A stretch of DNA of 64,000 nt from Nocardia sp. NBC_00565 (GCF_036345915.1 NZ_CP107785.1:4836001-4900000); one strand, 5' to 3'; counted from the stretch's first letter, positions 19,967-29,990 are shown. Made by a program: numbers and translations. Notes: generated by a model from the letters alone, not told the origin.

Positions 19967-20412
19967 TGGATTTGAACAAATACACCGCCCGACTACGCGA
20001 GGACCTGATCGCGGCAGCCGCCCTCGGTGACGAAAAGACCCAGGCCACCGCCGCCGCATTGGCCGCGGCGACGGAGAGTTCGGCGCGGCTGGCGCTGCTC
20101 GCGGCGCTATCGGATCTCGCCGCGGAAGTCAGCGCCGAGCTCGGCGACCGGACCGTGCACGTCTCGGTGGACGGCACCGATGCGACCGTCGATGTCCGCA
20201 AGAACCCGACCGCCGATAGCGAGCATCCGACCTTCGAGGAAATGACCGGCGATATCAGCCGGGTCACCCTGCGATTGGTCGAGCAGATGAAGGCGAAAGC
20301 CGAGGAAGCGGCTGCCGCGAGTGGGGTCTCGCTGAACTCGTGGCTGTCGAATGCCGTCAGCGGCGCGTTGCGCGATCAAATGCGCGGATACGGACCCAAG
20401 CGCGATATCTGA
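19966..20412 (+). CDS. HicB-like antitoxin-type DNA-binding protein
   Basis: The 148-residue protein starts MDLNKYTARLREDLIAAAAL and is helical through residue ~60. It then has a short acidic/beta region and ends with a ribbon-helix-helix-like segment: DISRVTLRLVEQMKAKAEEA followed by GVSLNSWLSNAVSGAL. This matches proteins annotated as HicB-family antitoxins in mycolata. No HicA toxin frame is present on either side, so it may act alone as a regulator. It is divergent from dapA, with an inverted-repeat operator at its start codon. Confidence 0.65.
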   Translation: MDLNKYTARLREDLIAAAALGDEKTQATAAALAAATESSARLALLAALSDLAAEVSAELGDRTVHVSVDGTDATVDVRKNPTADSEHPTFEEMTGDISRVTLRLVEQMKAKAEEAAAASGVSLNSWLSNAVSGALRDQMRGYGPKRDI

Positions 20413-20598
20413 CCGGCGGCCCGGCTGCCAACTCGCGCTCGGGCTGTGTGCGACTGCGTGAACCCGGGCTCGCACAATCGAAGGCGGTCGGGGTTCTCGG
20501 CGTTGGTCGATTCGATATGGACGCCGGCGCAGGAGCGCGAACCGCTGGTCGACGACGCCTTCATGCGAGTGCGGGCGGCGCGCGAGTTGACCTGAGCG

Positions 20599-21804
20599 CT
20601 ATAGCAGCGGCGCGAGATCGCCGCGTTCGCCGGTCACCACCTCGTCGAGTTCGAGCCAGTCCGCCATCTCGCGCAACGCATCGGTGAGCGCTCGCGCGGT
20701 TTCGGGAGTGCCGTGGCCGGGCTCGGCGAACGCACCCGGCACCAGCAGTCGTCCCGACGCGCGCTCGGCACGTAGGTCGACGCGGCCGACGAGCTCGCCG
20801 TTCAACAGGAACGGAAATACGTAATAGCCGTGCACCCGTTTGGGTTCCGGTGTGTAGATCTCGATCCGGTAGTGGAAGTCGAAGATCCGATCGGTGCGGG
20901 CGCGGAAGAAGATCAGCGGATCGAAGGGACACAGCAGTGCGGAACCTTCGATCCGGCGCGGCGTCACGGCACCGGCCCGCAAATACGCCGGTTTGTCCCA
21001 GCCCGCGACCTCGACCGGTTCGAACTCCCCCGCGTCGACCAGATCGGCGATCGCCGGTTCGGTCTGTGATCGATGCAGCCGGTAGTAGTCGCGCAGGTCG
21101 GTCTCGGTCGCGACGCCGAGTGCGGTGCCCGCGCGCAGCACCAACTCCCGGATCGCCTCGTCCTCGGATACGGTGCGCGCCAAGATCTCCGGCGGAATCA
21201 CTCGCTCGGCCAGGTCGTAATGCCTGGTGAAACCGACCCGCTTATCGACCGATAGTTCACCCGCGGCGAAGAGTTGCTCGCAGATCATCTTGGTATCGCT
21301 GAGATTCCACCAGGAACCTTTCGGGCGCGGCTTGTCCAGCTCGAGATGGCGCTCCACCTCACCGGCGGTCGACGCGCCGACCTCGGTGATCACGTCGAGG
21401 ATGTCCTTGCCGAGGGTGGGATTGCGTTCCTTGACCCGGCGCATGCCGTCCCAGCGTCCGTGCTCGTATTTGCGCATCCGCCAGCGCATCAGCGGCCAGT
21501 CCTCGACCGGGATCAGCGCGGCCTCGTGCGCCCAGTACTCGACCAGTCGCCGTGGCCGCCGCACACCATTGCTCCAGGCCGATTCATCCAGCACAGTGCG
21601 GTCGTAACCACCGATCCGGCTGAATACCGGCGCATAATGCGCGCGCACCACCGCCGACACCGAATCCAGTTGCAGTAGTTGCGTTCTCGCCAGTACACCC
21701 AGCACCGACTTGCGCGTCGTGGCGGTCGGCCGCCGCGCCGCGAATCCCTGCGCGGCCAACGCCGTCCGACGCGCCGCGGCCGCACTCATCTTCCGCATGA
21801 TCAC
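20599..21804 (-). CDS. AlkZ/YcaQ family DNA glycosylase-like winged-helix protein
   Basis: The 401-residue protein matches the YcaQ/AlkZ (HTH_42) family: an N-terminal helical part with LARTQLLQLDSVSAVVRAHY, whose Q-x-D is the proposed catalytic motif. Tandem winged-helix repeats and the C-terminal VHGYYVFPFLLNGELVGRVD beta region follow. Characterised members excise bulky or cross-linked alkylated bases. Starts at 21804, 21798 and 21789 are all possible. It is convergent with the HicB-like gene across a 186-nt spacer. Confidence 0.83.
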   Translation of the reverse strand: MIMRKMSAAAARRTALAAQGFAARRPTATTRKSVLGVLARTQLLQLDSVSAVVRAHYAPVFSRIGGYDRTVLDESAWSNGVRRPRRLVEYWAHEAALIPVEDWPLMRWRMRKYEHGRWDGMRRVKERNPTLGKDILDVITEVGASTAGEVERHLELDKPRPKGSWWNLSDTKMICEQLFAAGELSVDKRVGFTRHYDLAERVIPPEILARTVSEDEAIRELVLRAGTALGVATETDLRDYYRLHRSQTEPAIADLVDAGEFEPVEVAGWDKPAYLRAGAVTPRRIEGSALLCPFDPLIFFRARTDRIFDFHYRIEIYTPEPKRVHGYYVFPFLLNGELVGRVDLRAERASGRLLVPGAFAEPGHGTPETARALTDALREMADWLELDEVVTGERGDLAPLL

Positions 21805-21829
21805 GACAATGCCATGGGGGTACGACAGA

Positions 21830-22849
21830 TCAGGTCGAGACCGAGACCTCGCCCGCGGTATCGATCTCGGTGCGCCGATCCCGATCCGGCGCGTTCGCGA
21901 GGACCGTCGCCAGCACCCGGCGGCCCATCGGCAGCACCCGGACGGTCACCGAACCGGCATTGGCCGCATCCAATTCCCTGGTCGCGGACTCGATCACCTG
22001 CTGGCGCACCCACTTCGGCACCCCGGCGAAACCGCCGTCATCGAGCAGCACCACCTCGACCCCACGCGAACGTGCGCCGCGCGCGGCACTGCTCAACTCG
22101 TCGGTCACCAACTGTGGCGCGCGCAATCCGTCGCGCAACTCGGCCTCGAGCAGCCTGCACTCTTCGCGCTCGCCCGCGGAGAGCTCGGCACCGTCGGCAA
22201 TGCGTTCCAGAATCGGCCGGGCCACCTTGTCGAGCCGGGCCAACTGCCGGTCCCGCTCGCCGTTCTGCGCGGCCATGGTCGCCTCGGCGGCCGCACGCAT
22301 GGTCGCCTCTTCCCGCAATAGCCGCAGCGAGCGCTGCATCGGGCGCATCACGGCCGCGCCGATCGAGACCCCGGCCACCGTGGCGATCGGCACGATGGAT
22401 CCGACGACCACGCGCAGCCCGGTCGTCGCGCCGACCACCGCGATCACCGCCGCGATCCCGGCGACACCGCACCAGGCCGCGCCCAATCGGCCGCGCAGCA
22501 CCAATACCGCCAGGACATAGGAGGAGGCGAATGCGGTCCACACCTGTTTGGACATGCCGTAGTCGATAGCGACAGTGGTCAGCGCGGTCGCGATCGGTCC
22601 GGCCGCGGCCACCGCGACAGCGGCGGGCAGGGGCAGCGGATCGACCGGAACCACCAGGACCACCACCCCGGCCCCGACCAGCAATATCAGCGCGGTCGTG
22701 GCCAGAAGCACCGGCGATTCAGCGAAGTTGCGCATCATGTACAGCACGATCGTCACTTCGAAAATAACCAGGAACAGCCAGGCGGAGCGGTCGCGCAGCC
22801 CGAGCAGATCCCGCAGCCCGAACTCATTGCCGGTGTCAGCCATCGCCAC
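21830..22849 (-). CDS. membrane protein with degenerate histidine-kinase-like C-terminus
   Basis: The 339-residue protein has about six N-terminal membrane helices (to residue ~165), a charged helical linker (RLLREEATMRAAAEATMAAQ) and a C-terminal region laid out like a histidine-kinase ATPase domain. The catalytic boxes are missing: there is no D-x-G-x-G, and the position is occupied by LLDDGGFAGV. It may be a pseudo-kinase partner of the next kinase. It overlaps that kinase gene's stop by 8-14 nt. Its end lies 25 nt from the YcaQ gene. Confidence 0.65.
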   Translation of the reverse strand: MAMADTGNEFGLRDLLGLRDRSAWLFLVIFEVTIVLYMMRNFAESPVLLATTALILLVGAGVVVLVVPVDPLPLPAAVAVAAAGPIATALTTVAIDYGMSKQVWTAFASSYVLAVLVLRGRLGAAWCGVAGIAAVIAVVGATTGLRVVVGSIVPIATVAGVSIGAAVMRPMQRSLRLLREEATMRAAAEATMAAQNGERDRQLARLDKVARPILERIADGAELSAGEREECRLLEAELRDGLRAPQLVTDELSSAARGARSRGVEVVLLDDGGFAGVPKWVRQQVIESATRELDAANAGSVTVRVLPMGRRVLATVLANAPDRDRRTEIDTAGEVSVST

Positions 22850-24122
22850 CCCAGACCAAGGTCACTGTCGTTCCCTCCCCCGGTTGGGACTCCACGAATC
22901 CGGCCCCACCCGCGAGCTGGCGCATCCGGCCGAGGATGCTCACCGAGACGCCCAGCCGGTCGGCGGAAACCCGGTCCAGATCGAAACCCGCTCCGTCATC
23001 ACGGAATACGACTCGGATACCACCCGCGCTGATCGTCACTGTGACGGTGCGCTGCACGGCGCGGCCCGGAACAGTGGCGTGGCGCAGGCTGTTTCGCGCC
23101 GCCTCGGCGAGTGCGGCGGCGATGGTGCCCGCCGCGTGCACCGGCAGCCGCAGATCATCGAGTCCGGCCCAGCGCCGGGCGGTGAACCGGATACCCGGAT
23201 TCACCTCGTATACCGCCGAGCGCAGAAAACCGATCGCCGACTGCGCGTCCAGCCGGTCGGGTTCGGTATTGGCGCCGCGGCATTCGTCGAGTTGTTCCAG
23301 CGTGCGTTCGGCCTGATGGCGCAGCACCGGTGACTCGGCGCCGGCGCGCGAGGCGTCGAGCAGCGTCGACAGCACCGCATCGTGGATCAGCGCGGCGAAA
23401 CGGGCACGTTCCCGATCCCGGGCCGCCGCACCGGCCACCGCGGCCGCGCGCCTGCTCGCGATCACCGACTCCCGGTCCACCCGCGCCGCCGCGGCGAGTG
23501 CGTAGATGCAACACCACAGGAACAGCGCGCACAAACCCGCGGCCCTGGCGAAGTCACCGACCAGCGACCAGGCCGTCGGGTCGGACATCACATACCGATT
23601 CGCCAGCGCGCCCGTCGCCGTGGCGACCAGCAGATAGGTGACGGCCAGCGACGCACGCCAAGCCAGCACCGCCGCGAGCACACCGAGCGCGAGCACCCGA
23701 TACATCCAGACCGACGAGGTGTCGGTCGGTGGCACGGCGTAGATGAACGGCATGGTGGCCAGTGCCGCGAGGTAACTCACCGCGGCCGCGCCCGCGACCA
23801 TCCGAATCACCTTGGGGCCCATCGTGATCGACACGACCGCGAGCACCGGGAACCACCCCAGCGCCACCCCGACCACCAGGATGGACCACGGGCCGGAGAT
23901 GAATTTGGCCTGGTCGGCGATATCGGGCAATTCGACGATCGCGACGATCACGCCGGCGATGCCGATCGCCAGACCCAGCCGCCGCAGAATGCGATCCGAG
24001 GCGGCCTCGACAATCTTTTGCCTGGACATGGCCAGCGCACGGCGCCAGCGACTCACCCGGAATGGGTCGAGCGAGGCGGAGCCCGCTGTGGGTGGGGTGT
24101 CCAGCATGCTGGACGCGGTCAT
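22836..24122 (-). CDS. sensor histidine kinase (DesK/NarX-like)
   Basis: The 428-residue protein has an N-terminal set of about six membrane helices, then FAALIHDAVLSTLLDASRAG with the likely phospho-acceptor His near residue 247. The C-terminal HATPase domain has LAEAARNSLRHA (N box) and FRDDGAGFD (G1 box). It should phosphorylate the response regulator encoded just upstream. ATG at 24122 overlaps the regulator's stop (ATGA), which decides the start over the longer frame to 24155. The signal sensed is not evident. Confidence 0.85.
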   Translation of the reverse strand: MTASSMLDTPPTAGSASLDPFRVSRWRRALAMSRQKIVEAASDRILRRLGLAIGIAGVIVAIVELPDIADQAKFISGPWSILVVGVALGWFPVLAVVSITMGPKVIRMVAGAAAVSYLAALATMPFIYAVPPTDTSSVWMYRVLALGVLAAVLAWRASLAVTYLLVATATGALANRYVMSDPTAWSLVGDFARAAGLCALFLWCCIYALAAAARVDRESVIASRRAAAVAGAAARDRERARFAALIHDAVLSTLLDASRAGAESPVLRHQAERTLEQLDECRGANTEPDRLDAQSAIGFLRSAVYEVNPGIRFTARRWAGLDDLRLPVHAAGTIAAALAEAARNSLRHATVPGRAVQRTVTVTISAGGIRVVFRDDGAGFDLDRVSADRLGVSVSILGRMRQLAGGAGFVESQPGEGTTVTLVWGGDG

Positions 24123-24871
24123 CCGCGGGGATGCCGCTCGGGAACCGGTAACCATCCGTCCTCTACCGCCCGCTTGTAGAGGTCGGTCTTGGTGGGAGCC
24201 GGACGACCCGCATCGGCGTATTTCTGCCGGATGCGCCCCAGATAGTCGTTGACGGTCTGCTCGGAGAGTCCGGTCAAGCGCGCGACGCGCGAGGCCTTCT
24301 CACCGGATGCGTAGAGCGTGAGTACCTCTTCCTGACGCGGGCTCAGGCCCACGTCGGACAGCTGCGGATCGCCGTCGATGGCGGCGGCCCAGTCGGTGGT
24401 CACGACCTGCTCGCCCGAGGCCGCGCGGCGCACCGCGGCGACCACTGTCGGCACATCCTCGGATTTGCGCACCACCCCGAGCACACCGGCCTTCGCGGCG
24501 GCGCGCACCAGGAACGCGTTATCCGCGCCGGTGAACACCAGGACTTCGATTCCCCGGTTGCGCAGCGCGCGCACGTTGTCCTCCGGCGAGGACCCATCGG
24601 CCAGCCGCAGATCGAGGACGACCAGATCCAGCCGTGTGTCGAGCGAGCTGCCAGTGGTCGCCGGCGACGGGCTGTTCGCCGCCGCCGCGAGCAGTTCCGG
24701 CACGGTCCCCGCGGTCAGCACCAGATCGAGATCGGGTTCCGGCGCCAGCATCGCGGCAAGCCCGATCGCCACCGATTCGTGGTCTTCGACCAGCCCGATC
24801 CGGCGCGGTGCTGTTTCGCCCCCTTCGGCCCACATCACCTCGATACTCCGTTCCCGAGCAAACTCGTCCAC
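24119..24871 (-). CDS. NarL/LuxR-type response regulator
   Basis: The 250-residue protein has a receiver domain with the phosphorylation site LVVLDLRLAD (Asp87) and the KSEDVP segment. The C-terminal LuxR helix-turn-helix is LSPRQEEVLTLYASGEKASR followed by VARLTGLSEQTVNDYLGRI. It is the first gene of a three-gene operon with the kinase and the pseudo-kinase-like membrane protein. The first ATG (24871) was kept; an internal ATG at 24835 is possible. Confidence 0.88.
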   Translation of the reverse strand: MDEFARERSIEVMWAEGGETAPRRIGLVEDHESVAIGLAAMLAPEPDLDLVLTAGTVPELLAAAANSPSPATTGSSLDTRLDLVVLDLRLADGSSPEDNVRALRNRGIEVLVFTGADNAFLVRAAAKAGVLGVVRKSEDVPTVVAAVRRAASGEQVVTTDWAAAIDGDPQLSDVGLSPRQEEVLTLYASGEKASRVARLTGLSEQTVNDYLGRIRQKYADAGRPAPTKTDLYKRAVEDGWLPVPERHPRG

Positions 24872-24954
24872 ATCCCCACCGCTACAACGTCACCTCGTAG
24901 TATGCCCGTCGCCCCCGATGACCAGTCAGACACCAAAAATCGGGGGCCGGTCGA

Positions 24955-25407
24955 TTACCCCATGAGCTGCGCCGCGACAGTTGCTCCGAGCTCCCAGCAA
25001 CGCTGAATATCGTCCTTGGACGGCGGGCCCATCACGATGACCGGCGCGGCCACTTTCGCCCAGCCGAGGCCGGTGGTCACGCTGACCACGCCGCGCTCCG
25101 CGCCCTCGGTGCCCTCATTGCCGTGCAGATAGAAACCGAACGGACGACCGCTTGTCGAGTCCAGACACGGGTAGTAGAAGGTGTCGAACGCATGCTTGAG
25201 CGCACCGGACATATAGCCCAGGTTCGCCGGGCTGCCGAGCAGATAACCATCGGCATCCAGCACATCACTCGCGGTGACCGCCAATGCGGCGCGGCGCTCG
25301 ACCTCGACACCTTCGATCTCCGGATCGGTCGCCCCGGCGACAACCGCCTCGAACATCGCCTGCATATGTGGCGATGGAGTGTGGTGAATGATCAGCAGCC
25401 GAGGCAC
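24955..25407 (-). CDS. flavodoxin-like NAD(P)H-dependent FMN reductase family protein
   Basis: The 150-residue protein begins PRLLIIHHTPSPHMQAMFEA, an FMN-phosphate-loop start. It contains GYLLGSPANLGYMSGALKHA followed by FDTFY, the typical flavodoxin-fold region of the NADPH-dependent FMN reductase group. It likely binds FMN and transfers electrons from a nicotinamide cofactor; the acceptor is unknown. It stands alone upstream of a low-GC spacer. Confidence 0.8.
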   Translation of the reverse strand: MPRLLIIHHTPSPHMQAMFEAVVAGATDPEIEGVEVERRAALAVTASDVLDADGYLLGSPANLGYMSGALKHAFDTFYYPCLDSTSGRPFGFYLHGNEGTEGAERGVVSVTTGLGWAKVAAPVIVMGPPSKDDIQRCWELGATVAAQLMG

Positions 25408-25734
25408 ATCGAGCAGCGTACTGCGGCACCCGAGTTAGCGGTGGGACGGTTGCACGCCATTGGGGTCGAAACAGCCATATTCAGGAGCGCGTGGCTATTG
25501 ACTGGCGACAAATACGGAGGAGAATTAACTGAACACCAGAACACCGGAAAGCGCCGAACTGTCGGAGGAGACGTCCGACGATATCGGAGACACTTTTTAG
25601 GATCTGGCCAGGCCCCCGGCAAGCCAGTTGAATATCGGAGTTGTCAGCGACGGTTGTGACTCATGGATTCGATGGAGACTACCGGGGACTGTTCTGTGTA
25701 TGGGGGAGTTTCGATTCTGCGGCTCGCGTAGCCG
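25408..25734. other. 327-bp spacer, lower GC, with micro-ORFs
   Basis: No conventional gene is evident. A strong GGAGGAG Shine-Dalgarno at 25517-25523 precedes a CTG-started 23-codon frame (25529-25600). A 22-codon ATG frame (25662-25730; MDSMETTGDC...) ends just before the adenosine-specific kinase stop. Neither is recognised. A run of T's (TTTTT) follows the first. Confidence 0.4.
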
Positions 25735-26211
25735 CTACAGCTTGTAGCCGATCTGGCGCAGCAGCTGTCGACGATCTGCCTGGTCGTCGGCGTTCTCGAC
25801 GCCCAGCGGCGCACCCCCGTCGACCACGCCGACGATTCCTCTGCCCAACTCCGTCTCGGCAATCAACACATCGACGGGATTGGCCGTCGCACAGAAGATT
25901 CCGCAGACTTCCGGAACCTGCTTCACCGCATTGAGCACATTGACCGGATATCCCTCGCGCAGAAAAACGATGAACGAATGCCCGGCCCCGACCGCAACCG
26001 CGCTCTTCGTGGCAAGTTCGACCAGATCATCGTCATTGCCGGAGCAGCGGACCAGGCGCGGACCGGACGCCTCGCAAAACGCCAGCCCGAATCTCAGATG
26101 CGAACTGGTCCCAACCAGCGCCTCATGCAGGTCCTCGACGGTCTTGATGAAATGGGCCTGCCCGATGATGACATTCAGATCGTCTGGTTTGTCGATGCGC
26201 ACAGCTGTCAT
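25735..26211 (-). CDS. adenosine-specific kinase (DUF355 family)
   Basis: The 158-residue protein is conserved end to end with the adenosine-specific kinase family: VIIGQAHFIKTVEDLHEALV, then LRFGLAFCEASGPRLVRCSG, NDDDLVEL, GAGHSFIVFL, PEVCGIFCATANPVDVLIAE and the terminal RQLLRQIGYKL. The family was defined in archaea and thermophiles and is scattered in bacteria. It is proposed to bind or phosphorylate adenosine nucleosides; cellular roles are poorly known. MTAVRIDKP at 26211 is the family start. It stands alone between AT-richer spacers. Confidence 0.85.
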   Translation of the reverse strand: MTAVRIDKPDDLNVIIGQAHFIKTVEDLHEALVGTSSHLRFGLAFCEASGPRLVRCSGNDDDLVELATKSAVAVGAGHSFIVFLREGYPVNVLNAVKQVPEVCGIFCATANPVDVLIAETELGRGIVGVVDGGAPLGVENADDQADRRQLLRQIGYKL

Positions 26212-26346
26212 CTCCACAGCACCATACTGCGCCTCATCGAAGAGGATGCACAGCATATCCAGCCAACGAGAATGTGCTGGTGCCGGTCACTTCTCGACGT
26301 TTGCCCGGACCAGCGCATGGTGATCGGTTGTCCAGATTCTCTGTGG

Positions 26347-27608
<1,262 letters not shown>

Positions 27609-27787
27609 CTATGTCCCCGCAAGCCTATCGACCCTGCTCGCGGCACAGTCCGCTGACCTAGAGTGATTCACATTGCTATATGCGCATGTTTGCGTATGGA
27701 AAGTTTTTCCCTACCGTAGGAGCGTGCGGCAGCCTTCCTCCGCGACCACGACGTTTACCAGTACCGGCCTCTACGGCCCACCGGCGG

Positions 27788-28210
27788 CTAGTCCGAAGGG
27801 CCGGCGCCAGACATGTTGGCGGCCATCTTTTCCAGTAGCCGGACGGTCTCGATGTATTGCTCGTCGGTGATGCCGTCGAGCATTGCGCGGCGGCGCTTGC
27901 CGATCAGGCCGAAGGCTTGCTGATGGGTGGTGTGACCCGTTTCGGTCAGGGCGAGGGTGCCGGAGTCGTCGGCGATATCGCCGCGATCCACCAGGTGGGC
28001 GAGCTGAATATCCCACTCCGACGAGTCGTTCCAGAACGGTGCGAGACCGTCGCGGACCTCGGCGGCCGGGCGCGGGCCTTCGGCCAGCGAGTTCAGCATC
28101 TGCCAGTGCCGACGGGACAGACCGGCGGCGGCGAGATCGTCTTCGAATCGTGCGTTGATCAGGCGATCGAGTTCCTTGAGCCAGTAACCGATCGGGCGGT
28201 GGCCTGCCAT
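27788..28210 (-). CDS. MarR-like winged-helix regulator
   Basis: The 140-residue protein starts MAGHRPIGYWLKELDRLINA. It has a winged-helix core with LSRRHWQMLNSLAEGP, IQLAHLVDRGDIADDSG and LALTETG, typical of a divergent MarR subgroup annotated widely in actinomycetes. No ligand-binding clues are visible. It is divergent from a second MarR gene, with an AT-rich 44-bp shared promoter region. Confidence 0.78.
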   Translation of the reverse strand: MAGHRPIGYWLKELDRLINARFEDDLAAAGLSRRHWQMLNSLAEGPRPAAEVRDGLAPFWNDSSEWDIQLAHLVDRGDIADDSGTLALTETGHTTHQQAFGLIGKRRRAMLDGITDEQYIETVRLLEKMAANMSGAGPSD

Positions 28211-28225
28211 CGTTCCTCCAAAGCA

Positions 28226-28256
28226 TGTAGAATTACAACTATATGTAATATGACAT
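28226..28256. promoter_or_regulatory. AT-rich palindromic elements between two marR genes
   Basis: TGTAGAATTACA (28226-28237, TGTA-N4-TACA) and ATGTAATATGACAT (28243-28256, ATGT-N6-ACAT) lie side by side in the 44-bp spacer between the divergent MarR genes, where MarR operators are expected. Confidence 0.45.
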
Positions 28257-28722
28257 GAAAGTGGAGAGAATGGAAGAGCACGATGCGGTCACCAAGGCCG
28301 TCGAAGCGGCGATGGTCCGGATTCGGCGGCGGCAGACTCGCGGCGCACTGGGCAAGGACTCACCGGTTCCCATCGCCGTCTTCAGAGTGCTCGACGCGGT
28401 AGCCGATTCCGGTGCGGCGACCGTCGGAACCCTCGCTCCCACACTGGGTGTCGACCAGCCACGCGCGAGTCGCCTTGTCGCCCAGGCAGTGTCATCCGGC
28501 CATCTGGAACGGGTGGCCGATCAGCACGACGGCAGACGAACCGTTCTGCGCCTCACCCCCGCCGGACAGGACGTAGTCGCAGCGGCACGCGATGGGCGTC
28601 GCACCGCAATGGCGGCGGCGATGTCGGATTGGACCGACCGCGAACGCAAGGAATTCGCGCGACTGCTGGCACGATTCGTCGACGCACTCGACGATCGCGA
28701 CTACTCGAAGACGATCACCTGA
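28255..28722 (+). CDS. MarR family transcriptional regulator
   Basis: The 155-residue protein has a classical MarR core: FRVLDAVADSGAATVGTLAP, then TLGVDQPRASRLVAQAVSSG as recognition helix and LERVADQHDGRRTVLRLTPA as wing. A C-terminal dimerisation helix follows. The first ATG (28255) overlaps the palindromic element; an internal ATG at 28270 with GGAG just upstream is a possible alternative. The 3' end overlaps the convergent alcohol dehydrogenase gene by 22 nt. Confidence 0.87.
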   Translation: MKVERMEEHDAVTKAVEAAMVRIRRRQTRGALGKDSPVPIAVFRVLDAVADSGAATVGTLAPTLGVDQPRASRLVAQAVSSGHLERVADQHDGRRTVLRLTPAGQDVVAAARDGRRTAMAAAMSDWTDRERKEFARLLARFVDALDDRDYSKTIT

Positions 28723-29807
28723 CGCAGCGCATGCCCTGCGGCGAGTTCGTCCATCGCGTGGTTGATTTCATCCAACCCGACATGCGACGACACCAGCTTC
28801 TCGATGGGCAGACGCCCCTCGCGCCACATGCGAACGTACTCCGGGATATCCCGGGACGGCACCGCCGAGCCGAGGTAGCTGCCGATGATGGTGCGCCCCT
28901 GGGCAACCAGAGCCAACGGCGAGATACTCGCGCGGGCATCGGGGGCGGGCAGACCGACAGTGACGGTCGTGCCGCCCGGACCTGTTGCGGCGACGGCGGT
29001 TTCGAAGGCCCGGATATTGCCCGCGGCCTCGACCACCACCTCCGCGAGGACGCCCTGCTCGGCGAGTTCGGCCGGAGTATAGGCGGCGCTTGCACCGAGT
29101 TCCCTTGCCAGAGCGAGCTTTTCCGGAACCGTGTCGACGGCGATCACCTCGTGCTCCCCCAGTGACAGCGCGACGAGCACCGCCGCCATACCGACACCGC
29201 CGAGCCCGACGACCATGATCCGATCCGCCGGACCGGGTTTCGCGGAATTGAGCAGCGCACCCCCACCGGTGAGCACGGCGCATCCGAGCACCGCCGCGAC
29301 CTCGGGCGGCACATCGGCATCGACCGGAACCACCGATCGGCGATCGACGACGGCGTACGTGGCGAACGCGGATACACCGAGGTGATGGTGCACCTGCGCG
29401 CCGTCGCGGTGCAGCCGCCGCCCACCGTTCAACAGCTCACCGGCATTGTTGGCGACGCTGCCGGGCCCACACGGCGTCCGCCCTTCGCTAGCGCAGCCCG
29501 CGCACTCCCCGCAGCGCGGCAGGAAGGTCATCACGACGCGCTGCCCCACCGCGAGATCACTGCCGCCGGGCCCCACCGCCTCGACGATGCCCGCTGCCTC
29601 GTGTCCGAGCAGCATCGGCACCGGTCGCACGCGGTTTCCGTCCACCACCGACAGGTCCGAATGACACAGCCCGGCCGCCTCGATCCGGACCAGCAGCTCA
29701 CCCGGGCCGGGTTCGCCGAGGTCCAACTCGCAGACGGTGATCGGCGCCGACTCGGCGAACGGCACGGGCGCTGCGATCCGCTCCAGGACCGCCCCTCGAA
29801 TCTTCAT
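28701..29807 (-). CDS. zinc-dependent alcohol dehydrogenase
   Basis: The 368-residue medium-chain dehydrogenase has catalytic zinc ligands Cys48 (GLCHSD), His69-Glu70 (GHEAAG) and a downstream Cys. Structural zinc ligands are Cys99, 102, 105 and 113 (CGECAGC...C). The NAD-binding loop is VVGLGGVGMAAV. It oxidises an alcohol to an aldehyde with NAD(P), in the class III-like/aryl alcohol dehydrogenase group; substrate unknown. The start MKIRGAV at 29807 is preferred over 29834. It is convergent with, and overlaps, the MarR gene. Confidence 0.92.
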   Translation of the reverse strand: MKIRGAVLERIAAPVPFAESAPITVCELDLGEPGPGELLVRIEAAGLCHSDLSVVDGNRVRPVPMLLGHEAAGIVEAVGPGGSDLAVGQRVVMTFLPRCGECAGCASEGRTPCGPGSVANNAGELLNGGRRLHRDGAQVHHHLGVSAFATYAVVDRRSVVPVDADVPPEVAAVLGCAVLTGGGALLNSAKPGPADRIMVVGLGGVGMAAVLVALSLGEHEVIAVDTVPEKLALARELGASAAYTPAELAEQGVLAEVVVEAAGNIRAFETAVAATGPGGTTVTVGLPAPDARASISPLALVAQGRTIIGSYLGSAVPSRDIPEYVRMWREGRLPIEKLVSSHVGLDEINHAMDELAAGHALRQVIVFE

Positions 29808-29925
29808 TCCACCGACGCTACCGCGCGCCGTCACAGACAGCGAAGCGGGTCACAGCCTGCGACACGGTCGAGGAAATATGGTCCCGATCACGCCGGGGTG
29901 GCACGGTAGAAAGTGATTCGCTAAC

Positions 29926-29990
29926 CTCGGTGCCCGTGACGGTGCTCCCGTAGGCCGCCTTGTACCGAGCCCGGGGTCGGGACCGTCACG
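29926..29990 (+). promoter_or_regulatory. structured leader with pseudoknot-like pairing
   Basis: CGTGACGGT (29935-29943) pairs perfectly with ACCGTCACG (29982-29990), extended by CCCG/CGGG inside. CTCGGT (29926-29931) pairs with ACCGAG (29964-29969), which lies in the loop of the first helix. The order a-b-a'-b' is an H-type pseudoknot or a pair of competing helices. A good AAGGAG follows at 29995-30000. I do not recognise it as a known riboswitch class. Confidence 0.5.

Noticed and set aside
25500..25734. RiPP precursor locus
   Set aside because: Micro-ORFs are present but there are no modification, protease or transport genes around them.
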